A model generated the notes under the pieces. That model was not told the DNA's origin. It made no database searches and was given only the letters and a program-made list of their open reading frames with translations. The translations under genes were made by a program, and so were the position numbers. Positions 45,075 to 57,249 of a stretch of DNA of 64,000 nucleotides are shown here, one piece after another (position 1 is the stretch's first letter; the number at the start of each line of letters is the position of its first letter). The stretch is from Lophium mytilinum (taxonomy: Eukaryota > Ascomycota > Dothideomycetes > Mytilinidiales > Mytilinidiaceae): assembly GCA_010093605.1 (NCBI GenBank), contig MU004197.1, positions 1,364,001 to 1,428,000 of the forward strand. Direction: 5' to 3'.

Positions 45075-46849
45075 AGCAATAAGAAAAGGTGGATTTGTAA
45101 GGGACGGTAGTTAGTTTTAATCGCAAAGGATTCTACGCGATCTTGGTGGATCATTCAACTATCCAAAATTGGACTCTGACGCGAAGGAGTCTGACGGAAC
45201 AAGGTACTAAGAGGCCTAGAGAGCTTTAAGGGCCCCATATAGTCCATCAAGTGACCATACGGATCGGACGGCCACCACGAAGCCGTCGTTGCCCCTCCTT
45301 AATCTAAGGCGAAGCTCAGCCGATTTAGAAGACATCAGATCATAACCCTCCTATCAAGGCATAGGAAGAAGGGCCGTTGGGCGTATTGGCGTATAATGCG
45401 GGGAAGCCGAGGCTTAAATGATTTCCGGATTGGTTATGGTGTTACTCCTGGATGACATTGTCGGGATGTTGAATCGATTCCGCTGTGTCGCACATCGTCA
45501 TCGGCCGGGTTGCGAGATGCCGGTTGCCGTCTCGGTACAGTTCCCGTTTCTGGTGGGCTTAACGATTGATTATTATTGCCACACACCAGTGGACCAGGCG
45601 AGGTATCCGCTGTGCCACTATTCTTCAAGCCAACATTCTGTCGTCAGACCTTTAGATCCTTCTACGACTTCACTGCTGAGATATCTGCCGAGGCGTTCCA
45701 TTGCGAGGGTACACACCTTCTCAAACATCAGAATGTTTGTGAAAAAAAGACTATATTGTACAGGATTGACGAGGAAGATGATTTAAGCTATGATACAGAG
45801 ACAGGGCGGTTGAGATTAGAGATAGGAGATTAACGACGGGAGGCTTGAGGCCTCCAGCTCTGGCGTCGCGCTAAGACTAAATGGGATGAACGTCTTCCCC
45901 CTCAACACCAATGAAGTATCAGTTTCAAATTAGACAGAGAGCAAGAGGATCAAGTACGTTCGAGGAGATGAAACTGAACCAAAGTACATACGATAGGTAT
46001 CGTGATCACGTGAGCTTCGTGTTTCCTGGTCCCGGCTTCACTTTCCCCACTTACAACGCCATATCTCAAGCTCCCTTTCGGTCTATGTCGTTCAGTCAGA
46101 TTCTTCTCGTCGGCCGCTACCCGCTTCAATAAATCTCAATGAAAGCATCTTCGGGGTCTGTTATATACTCTCCCAACGTCCCTTTCTTCGCCCAGAAGAC
46201 AGCCGGAAGAAGAGACTTCGCATCCCGGAACGGCCTTTTGGTTCTCGAACGCCTCTCGCTTCCTAGGTGCTTAGGTCGGGGGCCAATATGCAGAGTTCTT
46301 ATCTCGAATGCAGAAAGCTGTCTGGGCGCCAAGAATTTCTGCAAGGCTGAGAATACTGGCCATCAATTGGAGCCTCAGGCCGGGCGTAAAGGGCACGGGT
46401 CCTGTACGGGCTTGCAGATACGAGACCTCGTCCTATGCCACGTAAGGCGCTATCGGATGTCTACTCGGATTCCTTGAAGGGCACACCATCGACAACGAAG
46501 AACGTGGCGCACGGGCAGTCCAAAATGCATGTTGGGTAGGCTGTGCTCTGTGTCGGCTGCAATTGAGTCAATCTTCTACCGCTTAGGCATAGTCATATGA
46601 ATACCATGTGGATTGAAAGAGACTTGGGACGACTTTAATGCTGGCACTTGCATGAGGCAGCATGTCGAGACGCAGAAGAGCGATCTAGGTTCACGGGAGC
46701 CTCTTCTTCGGTGACTTGGGCGTTTAAAGCGGTTAAGGTATTAAGACAGCCTTCCTCCTCTCTTGCCGGCTCTTTTCTTGTTCAGCCTCGTCGAAAGAAT
46801 CTCTGCATTGTAGTTTTCTCAGCGTCCAATCCATCTTCAAAGTACCGCC
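45075..46849. other. long intergenic region
   Basis: About 1.8 kb between divergently transcribed genes. Several frames of 60-122 codons occur (for example 45418-45786, 45576-45833, 46139-46477), but they overlap one another in different frames and show no domain, splice pattern or start context. Confidence 0.45.
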
Positions 46850-48076
46850 ATGATGCGGGGATTTGCTGTGATTTGCTTTCTCGCCCCACTGCTGCACGCT
46901 GGCGCAGCCGCATTTGATGAATTTGAAGGCTCAGTCCCAATGAAATTTGGCAATCTCGATGGCCCAGTTCAATCGCCAAACAACCTTACCTCAGATCTTG
47001 AAAAGAGAGATGACGTGGGCTGCTACTTCCACGGATTGAGTGGTCATTATTGCTTTGTCGGCCAGATTTGTTGCTATGACAATCAGAACAACGAAGGCTG
47101 TTGTCCAAGTGACGGCCGGTGCTGCGGTACTATATGCTGTTTGTCTGGGTACGTTCGCCTTCCACGTCCCCAAAATGACTATTGAGTTGCAATAGGACAC
47201 CGCTGACGACTATATACTTCCAGATACCAGTGTGCATGGTCTGACCAGTAAGTTCAATATTTCCGTTTGATCTCGGAAGACTTCGAGTTGATCAATATAC
47301 TTAGAACCTCACAAGCATGCTGTCCTATCGGCGGAAATTGTGGTGATCCAACAGTGACCGACACAGTAACAGAGACCGATTATATCACCCAGACGGAGGT
47401 CGAGACAACGGTGGACAACGTCTACATCACGGATTTTGAGACCGTCACAAACGTCCAATACGTCACCGACCTCGCGACCGAGACTCGCGATAACACCATT
47501 CGAGAAACTCAGACGAAAGACAACACGGTCCACGAGACCCAGGTCAATACCATCACCAAAGAGGCCTCCACGGTTGTCCTGACCCAAATTTTTATCAGCG
47601 TCAACAGCGCTGGCCAAACCATCGTCCAGACCACGGCCGTCCAGTCCGTTGTATCGGCGGCAGCAGCGACGAACTCCGACGTGTGTATTGGCACCTCAAA
47701 GAAACAAAGCGACGTCGGAGCCATCGTTGGTGGTGCCGTAGGCGGCGTGGCTTTCATCGCTCTTCTCGCCGCCCTGCTCTTCATCGGCAATAAGAAGGGC
47801 TATTTCGAAAAGAAAGAGAAACATCCCACCTATCCACCCGTTTCGCTTCCTGTGCCCCTTGGTGGCGAGCCTAAGGGATTTGGCCAGCCTCAGTCAGTTC
47901 CAATGTCACCAGCGAGCACGACTCGGAACACGATGACACCGGTTCCACCGTACGCTGCGCAACCCTACGCAGCGCAACCGCAATCTGGATATGTGCAAAG
48001 GCCGCATTACGCGAATGAGATGGAAGCAAGTGGGCGCGGGTGGGACAATTCCACCAATAGTCAGCATTATCGTTAG
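46850..48076 (+). CDS. cysteine-rich single-pass cell-surface protein
   Basis: Exons are 46850-47148, 47224-47247 (a 24-nt micro-exon) and 47305-48076, with introns of 75 and 57 nt, giving 364 residues. A signal peptide (MMRGFAVICFLAPLLHAGAA) precedes a cysteine-rich ectodomain with CC pairs (residues about 58-118) and a Thr/Glu/Val-rich, probably O-glycosylated stalk. A glycine-rich transmembrane helix follows (AIVGGAVGGVAFIALLAALL), then a Pro-rich cytosolic tail with two PYAAQ repeats. The layout is like fungal wall-stress sensors and other Cys-rich surface proteins; no specific family is identified. The YQCAWSD micro-exon keeps the cysteine spacing, which supports the splicing. Confidence 0.8.
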
Positions 48077-48789
48077 GAGAAGAGAGATCATGTTCTCCCA
48101 AGCTAGCATCTCATCGTCGTTTTATACTACCTGCGCAGCGTTAATTTTCTCTCTGCTACGAGACTTTTTTGACGGTGGTGCTTACCGGAAAGCATCATGT
48201 CGATTCTTACTCTCTCAATGCGAAACTACTATCTCGTTGAGTTTGAAAAATAGCCTTGTGACAAGGGTCTGCTTACACCTTTCTACCACGCCTGAAGGCA
48301 CTCGCGAACACATGGAGTGACAGATTATATGTTTGATCTGCTCACGCCTGTTTCCCGGCACCTGAGGTGGCCAAGCAGAGTATCATGTCTATTAGCAGAT
48401 CCATATGCGATGTCGTGCCAACTAATCCGGAAGCCAAATCTGCGCCCAGGGTCACAATTGAAGATGTCGCTGAAGTCCGGCATTGATAGTTGCATGGCTA
48501 GTCATGGTCACATAAGAAATTCAAAGTTTGAAGTGTTATAGTCTATTTTCTTTTTTTTTTTTTATGATTTATATGATATGACCCACTGACCAATGGGCGA
48601 GTGACCGACTGCTAACATATGCATTTACATGCATACCCACCAAGCATGGTCGCTATTTTTAAAGACACAGAGACAAAATGCCGTAGACCTCAGAGGTTCT
48701 AGTAACTTCATGAGCCTGTCCGAAGATCTGTATGTAGTGCAAGAACTTCATTGCTCCGGCTACCAACAAAACCCATCCCCTGCCTTGAC
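48077..48789. other. convergent intergenic region
   Basis: It lies between the 3' ends of the cysteine-rich protein gene and the first coiled-coil gene. A T-run of more than a dozen bases lies at about 48549-48563. No gene. Confidence 0.5.
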
Positions 48790-51700
48790 TTACACATCTC
48801 CAATACTGATCGTCGTCGGCTTGTTATCCTGTCCTGGCACAGGCGCTCTCATGCCGAATCCCGTATCGGCACCCATGTTGAATACTTGCCGCTCCAAGAC
48901 AAGTAGATGCGCATCATACAAGGTGAACCTCTCCGGATACCTCTTCACGTAAGGCAGACCCTTCTCATAGATCAACCTAAACGGGCCCCCCATCTTGCGA
49001 ATAATATCGATATCTGCTGGTAGATATCCTTTCCCTTCCTTCCCTTCGTTCGGGTAGACATCGTCCTCGATTTGTATTCCATTCTGTCTAGCAACACGGT
49101 GGATGTTCCTATCCAATGCATCAGGGTACTTGACGTTGTTAGTCTGTTCTATCGGAGCCCATGACGGCTCTCCGCACTTCTCTTGGAGCTCGACGATCTT
49201 TTTGAGGAGGCGATCGTGCTCCGGAACTGCTTCGTGGTAGAACATGTTGCTGTAGAACTCGCGGCCATAATTGGCCTTCGAGATTTCATGATCGCAGTGC
49301 TGTTTGAGAACTGCCTTCTCGGTTTGAAGGGTAGTGACAGCGTTCTCGAGTGGAAGCTGCCTGCCTCGGAGCTCAGAAGTTGTCTTCTCCAAGGCCTGGA
49401 TGCGGATGTATTGCTTAGCAATGATGTCCGTATCGCGGGTAGTATTGATCCGGAGTGACTGGAGCTTCTCGTGTTCAAGTGTCGCAATCTTTGCTGCCTT
49501 GATGCGAAGCTCGTTCTCAATCACAGCGATCTTACGAAGGAGTCCCGGTTGTGCCGCTTGAGCGGTTTCCTCCTTCATGAGCATCTTGCTCTCCTCGTCA
49601 ACGAGGTTGGAGATCTTCTCGTCCTTCTCTTCAAGCTCCATCTTGAGCTTGAGGACCTGTTGTTTCATTTCTGAGATCTGATCACGCGCTTTTATCTCAG
49701 CGTCAACCCGAGCTTCTGATTGTTCAGCCAAGAAATGGACGGCCTCGGATGGAATATCCCTCAGCAACTTCGCCATGTCCTTGACCAAGCTTCGGCTGGA
49801 CATCAAGTCTTCCTGACACTCTTTGAGAGCTTCTGCCAGCTTCTGTATTTCGTGCCGCGCCTCCTGGTATTGGGTATTGACGACGATATACCCATTCTGA
49901 ATGTCGCCGATAGCCGACTTTCGATTCTCCTCCAAATGCAGCATATCCTCGATATCTTTCATCGCATCGTCCACCTTCTTCTCCAGAATCTCGTTCTTCT
50001 TAGTCACTCGGGCATTCTCTTCCTGGAGTGCCTTCACAAAGACTTTGAATCGTTCGTCGTCCCCAAAGCAGTTTCGATATGTTTGCACCTCCTGATGGAG
50101 GAAAGCACGCTCTTCTTCGGCTTTGGTGATTTCGGCCTTCGACTCTTCGCGCAACTGCTTCAACTCCCACTCAAGTCGCTCGATCTCCAGATCGGCTTTC
50201 TTCTCCTGATCTTCGCTCTGCTTGCGGTTGATCTTCGTCGCTTCGACGAACTCTTTAGTTAGCTTCTTGGTTGGCTCCATCTCTTTTTCGAGGATGGCAA
50301 GCTCTTTGTTCTTCTGCTCCAATTCCGACTGGCCCTGAATAGCCAGCTCCTGGAAGTGTGCCTTTTCCTTGCGAGCTTCAAGGACCTTCTTGCGGAGAAG
50401 AAGGTTCTGCTGGTCCTTCTTCTCCACTTCATCTTCCAACTCGGACACGTTCATGGTCGTGCGATAGGCCAGTCGGTTGAGTTTCTTGATTTCTCGCTGT
50501 GCCGTCTCGAGCTGCCGTTGTAAGTCCACGGTTGATGGGAGTTCTGATCCCTCGTCATGCTCTTCGTTTCGATCAGCATGCTCATCGTCATGGCTACTAG
50601 CGTCATCTTCGTCATCTTCAGAACCGTCCTCTTCACTATCAGAGCCCTTGCCGTCACTAGCAAGATCCTCATCGTCGAGGTCATAGTCGTCGCCCTCAAT
50701 ACCAGTGCCCTCGTCGTTTTCCAGCTCCCGGTCGAGAAGTTCGTCCTCATCTTGTACAACCTCCTCAACATCTTTATTGACCGAGGTCTCCTTTTCGTTC
50801 GAGGGGCTACTGCAGCTAGTGTCTGTTTTGTTGAGAGAGCCCGAGCAATAGCTAGCTTTGTTCACAGAAGACGCGTAACTGATGGCTGCATCTTCTGTCG
50901 CCGATTTCGTGAGCTGTTCAGGGCTGAAGATGATATCGAACGCAGCCTGCTCTTTCCGCATGAACGAAGGGTCAGCCTGGGCGATCATCTCCAGCCTGTT
51001 ACGCATAAAAGCGGGCAGTTCGGTTGGCAATCCGAAATCATCAGATGAGCCGAGATTGGAGCTGTCCTCTTCGTTGAAATCTTCGTCGCTCTCATATGAG
51101 AAGCGATTTGCTTCTTCGCTGCAGTCGTTCTCATTCTGGACGTGGTCGAGGATGTGCTTGGCGGCATGAGCGAGTTCCTCGGGGTTCTCCAGGATGTATT
51201 CACGCTCTTTTTGGATGTCCTCGGACTCCTGGCAGATCTCGAGGTTCTCTTCCTCGACATCATCAAGCTGTGGATGTGAAAGGTCCAGGAGGACCACAGA
51301 GATGCTGAAGGGCTTCCAAAGAGTAAGAGCCAGTGATCCGGATTCCGCCTTCCAGATTTCCAACCGAAGAAGCTCGTACTCGTCCTGCTCCCATTCGACG
51401 AAGAGACCAATAGAGAAGTTTGAGAAGTCCAGAATGTTCTCGATGTTCAAAACTGGGAGCGTGGCCTTCTGAATCGTAGTCTTGGGGGATGGTATGAAGG
51501 TCAAGGCAGGAATGCCCATGTACTCGGGCTTTCGTGCAGGGCCGTAGGGGACACGAGAGACAGAATAGGGAATGTAAGGGGCATTGACTGTATGAAGAGC
51601 CAATGCAGCTTCTTGCTCACGTTCGAAGATGGCGAACAGTCGAGCAGAGGCGGTGAAAGCTTCCAACAAACCCTGGAAATGGGAGAGGGAAAGGTAGACC

Positions 51701-52293
51701 TCAACATTCTTCGCCAACGGGATTGATACGATCACCGGACGAGGAGGGCCGAATTGAGGTCGATACACTATCAAAGACTTGCAGGCGACCAGAGCCAGAG
51801 AGGCAGCCGGCACATGGTTTACCGCAGTCTTGAAGAGAGGTGTAGAGTCCGTAGAGGAGGAGGTAGAAGTCGGATCGGTAAGGTGAATGGATTGGTCGTC
51901 GGTCCAGACGAGGTCATCAGAGTTGAGCTCCAGGCAAGAGATGGTCTCAATGGTGGTATTGGATACTGCATCATGTAAGCTACCTTCAGAGTATTGCAGG
52001 TTATAACACTTACCGCTGGAAAAGTAGTGACTACACGATTCCTTGATCATGGAGCCGAACGACTCGCCCTCAAGGTAGTGAAGGTATGGAACTTCTCCAT
52101 TGAGCATCCTAATCGAGGTTGATCGAGAGGACTGCTGGCTGTAGCATCGCTGCAGACGTTCGGTTGTGATCGTGGCACCCTCAATGCGGTTGAGTGTATG
52201 AGGTGATGCTTTTGAAGGCCTTCCTAGCTTTAGGAACTCGTGCACCAGGAAGGCCGATGGTACAGCGAGCAAGAAAATATCTAAAGAATCCAT
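48790..52293 (-). CDS. large coiled-coil protein with N-terminal hydrophobic anchor
   Basis: Open over the whole length for 1167 codons. A 48-nt stretch at 52013-51966 has intron signals (gtaagt...gcag) and removes exactly 16 codons, giving exons 52293-52014 and 51965-48790 and 1151 residues. A hydrophobic N-terminus (LDIFLLAVPSAFLVHEFL) could anchor it in a membrane. Residues about 340-600 are very acidic (Asp/Glu/Ser), then about 600-1060 form a long heptad-type coiled coil rich in Glu/Lys/Gln. The C-terminal ~100 residues are globular and basic (DIDIIRKMGGPFRLIYEKG). No named family is recognised; a scaffold or tether role is plausible. Confidence 0.8.
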   Translation of the reverse strand: MDSLDIFLLAVPSAFLVHEFLKLGRPSKASPHTLNRIEGATITTERLQRCYSQQSSRSTSIRMLNGEVPYLHYLEGESFGSMIKESCSHYFSSGKCYNLQYSEGSLHDAVSNTTIETISCLELNSDDLVWTDDQSIHLTDPTSTSSSTDSTPLFKTAVNHVPAASLALVACKSLIVYRPQFGPPRPVIVSIPLAKNVEVYLSLSHFQGLLEAFTASARLFAIFEREQEAALALHTVNAPYIPYSVSRVPYGPARKPEYMGIPALTFIPSPKTTIQKATLPVLNIENILDFSNFSIGLFVEWEQDEYELLRLEIWKAESGSLALTLWKPFSISVVLLDLSHPQLDDVEEENLEICQESEDIQKEREYILENPEELAHAAKHILDHVQNENDCSEEANRFSYESDEDFNEEDSSNLGSSDDFGLPTELPAFMRNRLEMIAQADPSFMRKEQAAFDIIFSPEQLTKSATEDAAISYASSVNKASYCSGSLNKTDTSCSSPSNEKETSVNKDVEEVVQDEDELLDRELENDEGTGIEGDDYDLDDEDLASDGKGSDSEEDGSEDDEDDASSHDDEHADRNEEHDEGSELPSTVDLQRQLETAQREIKKLNRLAYRTTMNVSELEDEVEKKDQQNLLLRKKVLEARKEKAHFQELAIQGQSELEQKNKELAILEKEMEPTKKLTKEFVEATKINRKQSEDQEKKADLEIERLEWELKQLREESKAEITKAEEERAFLHQEVQTYRNCFGDDERFKVFVKALQEENARVTKKNEILEKKVDDAMKDIEDMLHLEENRKSAIGDIQNGYIVVNTQYQEARHEIQKLAEALKECQEDLMSSRSLVKDMAKLLRDIPSEAVHFLAEQSEARVDAEIKARDQISEMKQQVLKLKMELEEKDEKISNLVDEESKMLMKEETAQAAQPGLLRKIAVIENELRIKAAKIATLEHEKLQSLRINTTRDTDIIAKQYIRIQALEKTTSELRGRQLPLENAVTTLQTEKAVLKQHCDHEISKANYGREFYSNMFYHEAVPEHDRLLKKIVELQEKCGEPSWAPIEQTNNVKYPDALDRNIHRVARQNGIQIEDDVYPNEGKEGKGYLPADIDIIRKMGGPFRLIYEKGLPYVKRYPERFTLYDAHLLVLERQVFNMGADTGFGMRAPVPGQDNKPTTISIGDV
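51966..52013 (-). other. 48-nt frame-preserving intron candidate
   Basis: It begins GTAAGT and ends GCAG on the minus strand, is 16 codons long and has no stop, so both retained and spliced transcripts would be translatable. Confidence 0.6.
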
Positions 52294-53478
52294 GACAGTA
52301 GGTTGTGGCTGCGCCGTGGAGAAGAGTAGGTATTGGTGTGACGATGCAGTGTGAGGTGGTGGGTTGAGGGAGGGTGTGGAAATGAAGAGGTCGACAGCAA
52401 CGACGGAGGTTTAAATAAGCAGCTCGAAGCAGAACCCGCGCAGGCAGGCCGTTGAGCTCGCCCGCGGCGGGTAAACACTCCAGGTAGTGAATGTTCACAG
52501 GCAGCAGGCGGGGCAGAGAGGCGGATTGTTTGATGGTGAGAATCGCCAAATACTCGCACCACTAGAGAGGAATACGTCATAGAAACGCAACCACTTGGCA
52601 AGCAGATTAGATTTCAGTACGGTGATTAGGAAGTGTTGATCTAAAGGGATAAATAGCGTATGTTTATATGGTGGAAGAGGGAGTCTTTGCTTGAAAGATC
52701 AGCTATAAAGGTGTCCCTGAGATGATGTAGAGCTATAGATTTCTCTAAAAGATATGCATATGAAGTCGGAGGCCTGTACAATATGTATGTGCGCAGCGGT
52801 GTATTGAGCATGATACATGTCCTGCGAACAAAAGGAGGCCTGAAGGCTGTAGGGCGTACACGCAAAGTGGATGTTTGGTAAAGTCTACGTGCAGCCAGAA
52901 CCTCCCTCGTGCTACCGATATTTAGAAGAGAACGTTATTAGGGCTACTTTTCCTATCGGCTCGTGGACAAGAGCCTCATGAACTGCCTTCTGCTGTAGTG
53001 GTTCAGTGGTCGAAGACCCTCAGGCGCAACTTCAAGGTTAGCAGAGCAATCGCAGATAGCTTCTGTTTCGTGGCCGCGACCTAAGGGTACAAATCATTAG
53101 TGTGTAAAGCTGTTCTATTTACTTGCCGGACTGTCTCGCATGTTTGCATGTGCAGAATGACCTCAAGCTGAAAGATAACAATCAAAGACGCAAGCAGGCT
53201 CGTTTGAAATCGATGATAAGATCATGTGCTGGGAATACATTACTCCATATCACGTATAAAGGCGAGAGGTCGGGTTTTTATTTGATTTTTGAATAGGTGT
53301 ATGTATACTACAAGTGCAGCAAAAGCCTCTCACTACCCATATCGACACGCACGCTCATCAGCAAACTCCCACTCTGATCTTCTGCACGAGTTGAGGAACG
53401 CTGGAATATCCCGTTTCGTTTGGCCTAAGTCCTCTAGAGAGCATCACCATAACCCTCTTGGCACTTCTATTCGCATCA
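52294..53478. other. intergenic region
   Basis: Promoter side of the first coiled-coil gene and 3' side of the second. A tRNA-like A-box (tagtggttcagtggtcg, near 52998) is present, but no matching B-box or foldable cloverleaf. Confidence 0.45.
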
Positions 53479-56372
53479 CTAGAGCTCCTCCTCGTCGTTC
53501 GCCTCCAATTCCTTCTCGTGGTCTTGCCAATTCTCTACCACCAAGCCTCGCCTCACTACTTCACTCAATACGAACGGTGTTGCCCGAGGAACCGCTCGGA
53601 TTGGCCTCTCTAGCTGGAACGAGTCGATCTTATCCTCTGGGTTGAGATAATCTGGGCGTGGGATTCCCGCTTGATCAAGGTGGAACTCTTCGTTGGTGCG
53701 ATCATCTTCAACGAAGTTCTCCATACCCTCAGGAACATGCTTTTGAATCAACTCTTGAGAGATTCCGGGGTCCTGCCCTGCCATTCTACGCACATGCATC
53801 CGCTCCGCTGCCTCGTTTATCTGCCGGAGAGCGGGGTCTCTGATCGGCTCAGGTTCCGGAGGGCCATGTATCTCTGCTTCTTGCGCCTCGTGGGGATCCT
53901 TGGACTCGAGGGTGAATTGCGGCTCATATATCCGAATATGCTCGGCCAGTTTCTCTGTCTCGTTTTTCTTCTCCCTCTCAAGGTCTATGAACTTCTTCGT
54001 GCTCTCGACTTCCTGGCTTTGCATCTGCTGCTTCGTGGCCTTGAGTTGTTCGTACAGAGGCTCTTGCTCTTCGGTCAACTGATCAACTCTGTCTCGCAGA
54101 CCATCGATCTGGGCCTGTGCCTTAGGCCCTATATCGATTATACCGTATTGTAGAGCCCAATGGTGTCTTCGCTCCCTCTCGAGCTCCGCGTTGCGAGTCT
54201 TGTAGTATAGGAACCGCAACCGGAAGTTATGGTAGATTGGGGTCATAGTCTCGATCATCGATTGAGCGGTCTGCTCCTTGAGCTCCCACTGCAAAACGAT
54301 ATCATCCAACTTCGAATTCCGGGCCTCCACTTCGTCGATCCACTTGTCCTTTGTCTCGATTGTTGCCTTTAGCTCACGAATCTGCTCATGAGCGGCTTCA
54401 AGTCGTCGCGATTTCTCTTCCGCATCTTTTTCTTCGGCTATATTCGAGTTGACGAAAGTCTCAATGTCCTTGTACTGAATCATGACAGCCTCTTCAAGCT
54501 GTGCAATACATCGGACAGGGTCGAACGGAAGCCCCTCGGCGTCCTCCAAGATGGTTCCATTGAACCAGTTTGCGGCGGCGACTTCCGAACTGATGTTCGC
54601 GAACACGCGCTCGAGTTGTCTTTTGAGGGATACAAGCGACTTCTTGGTTTCGCTTCGGCGAAGGGTATTTTCGGGCTCCTCAGCATCGCATCGGCTAATC
54701 GTGGCCTCGCGAGCTTCAAGCTCTTTTCGGAGCTTTTGGGTTTCATCCGAAGCCTCGTGGCACTCGGAGATCAATTGCTGGTTTCGCTCTTGCACGTACT
54801 TGATCCGAGAGTCAGACGTCTTAATTGCGAGTTCTGTAGCAATGACTGCGTTGTGATTGAGCTCGGATTGCTCAAGCGCGGCTTTCAGCTCGATCTTGAG
54901 AGCCTCCACTTGGTTCTCAAGATAGCCAAACCTCTCGTCGTTGATTTGTCCCATATCGTGGTTGTCTCGATCGGTAAGGGCATTGATTTGTCGCTGGAGA
55001 ATGGCTTTCATATTCTCAGCTTCCCGGCATCTCGTTTTCCATTTCTCTTTAGAAGCGCCCTTCTTCTTGTACGCATCTTGAGTCTTATCCAATTTCTCTT
55101 TGTAGTGGCGGAGCTCACGAGTATTGGCCGCAAAACCCCGATTGAACTCATACTCTAGATGCTCTTCCTGTTTCTTGATGTACGCATCGTCTTTCGCCTT
55201 CGACACCGCAGCCTTCTCCTGAGCATCGCTGAGTTGCTTATTCAGAGCATCGGTGGATGTATTGATCCTCCGTGAGAGAGCTGCAATCTCGGCGTCCTTT
55301 CCCCTGACAACGGTCTCCCAATCCTGTTTGCTCTTCGCGATTTGTCTTTTTGCCGAAGAGATGAGACGCTTTGCCTGATGCTTGTACCGCCTTGCAACAC
55401 GCACCACGTTCGTCATATCTTGTGCGACGACGGAGGGGGTCTCGGTGTTCAATAAGTCGCTGTCTGTCGACATCTCCTCGTCAGAGCAGTCCGTGGCGGA
55501 ACCAATAACAGCGGTTTCAAACCCCCAGGGCTTAGAATACATCTCAACTACAGTTGCTTCAGTGGGCATGACTGCCTCTGGAACAGTCCCGGTTGACATC
55601 TTTTCTCCGTCCGTGTCAGGCTCCAAGGCCCAGGGCACTGTGTCAGCTTCATCTCTACCGGCCTTCGTGTCGTTCCTCTTGCTCCCAGCAGTCGCGGTCA
55701 AGTACTCCTCGTCGTGCGCATGAGTGAGCGCAAACCGGATGTGACCACGATAGTCAGTGTCGACAGAAGAGATGCTGCCGGTGGATGTCACGATAGTGGG
55801 CAGGGTGGGCCAAGAGGAGGACCGCTTGACAGGGCATGGCGTTCGCGGAGAGGACGGCGGCGTAGTAGAGCTACAAGAACTGGGAGATTCTTGGACCGTG
55901 GAGATGGAGCCTTCGGCGGCAATGCTGCCATCAACCTTCTTCGAGACGGAGAAGTCAAGGCGATGTGCGAATATGATTGCGATGACAACAACGCGAAGCG
56001 ACGGATAGGTAGGGCGAGCTGGAGCCCCATGGGACAATGTTGTAGCATCGTTGATCGATGGCGAGGCTTCGCTGGCGCGAGGAGGCGTAGGGATTGGAAC
56101 TTGGTGGGACGGGGGGGCGTTGACTTGGTCTATTCAGTCAGCCTAGTTGAAACCATAGACCACACGCATAGACGCATACCGTCCTGCCGACTCTCATGAC
56201 GGACGCTCTTGATCATCGCGTCGAACGAGTCAAGCTGCGCCACAGAAAGCGAACCAGAGGTAGACTGCGCATTGCGAGATCGTTTATGCTGAGCAGATGG
56301 TGATGATGTTGACTTCAAGGAAGTAGGCCTCTTCCTCTTGAAGTGCTCTCGCAACTTCGTGCGGAGACCCAT
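53479..56372 (-). CDS. large coiled-coil protein with basic N-terminus
   Basis: Exons are 56372-56180 and 56129-53479 with a 50-nt intron (gtatgc...gactgaatag), giving 947 residues. The first exon is strongly basic (MGLRTKLREHFKRKRP) and Ser-rich. A Ser/Pro-rich, probably disordered region follows to about residue 270, then a coiled coil from about 310 to 830 rich in Glu/Lys/Gln/Arg. The end is acidic (ELEANDEEEL). No family is recognised. It sits next to, and on the same strand as, another giant coiled-coil gene; sequence similarity between the two is not obvious beyond composition. Confidence 0.78.
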
Positions 56373-57249
56373 TGTACCGGCGGCTCTTCGCGCACTGGGG
56401 TGGGCCAGTCAGCGCGGCGAAGGGAGGTGTCGAAACGATGGATAGGTAGCAGTGGATTGCGAGTGGAGAAGTTGTTGTATGGAGGAGGGAGTGAGAATTA
56501 CACACGAGGTTAAGGCTGCGTGGATGACGGTGGAAGCTCTTGAGGGATGTAAACAAGGCCAAGTTCAGCGTAGCGGCGCCGCGAATAAGACTTGAAATGC
56601 GGAGACTATCTCAATGTCACGTGGACTCGGCTGCTGGTGGTGAATGATATACGTCGACTTGGGAGCTACCTCGCCATGCCCGGGGAAACTGGGCGATGCA
56701 GGCGAAAGGCTAATAAAGCCTAGAATCTGAGCGGATCTAACCGTAGACGAAAATCGTGGAATATAATGGGACTTGGCTAAATACTTTAAAACACCTCTCT
56801 GTATAATAGAAAGAGCAAAAAAAGATTGAAAGAGCAAAACGCCACATTCCCCGATGGAAGGTGTAGAAAACCCTACGCGGGTTATTCGCTGTAGCCAAGT
56901 TCCATGCTCGCGCCGCAAGCGACGAGTTCTGTTACGAATTTCCTTATTGCATGTTCCATAAGGCTAATTCTCGAGGAACGGTCGGAATCGAACGCAGGTG
57001 TCCTCGAGTTGGCGACGTCGGCCGGGTCGGTTGGTAAGTGGCGGGCTGTTGGCTCGCACTTTTATTTAGAGCTCTAGTAGCCGGCCGCCTGGCTCAAAGA
57101 AGGGCATAACAGAAGAAGGCAGCACAGCAGCACCACAAAAGAGAGTATAGCGGCCGAATAGCGCCCAACCTAAGCCTCAGCCTTATCCTCAGCCTCAAGC
57201 AGCGCGGCTTAGCCATGCGGAGCTCCTACGTCAGCTTGCATCCTATAAG

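Noticed and set aside
52985-53070. tRNA-like A-box (tagtggttcagtggtcg)
   Set aside because: No B-box at the right distance and no acceptor stem; at best a half-tRNA relic.
56970-57050. tRNA-like sequence on the minus strand with gttcgattcc
   Set aside because: T-stem and anticodon stem do not pair, and the region folds better as a simple ctcgagga/tcctcgag hairpin; perhaps a tRNA-derived relic but not a gene.
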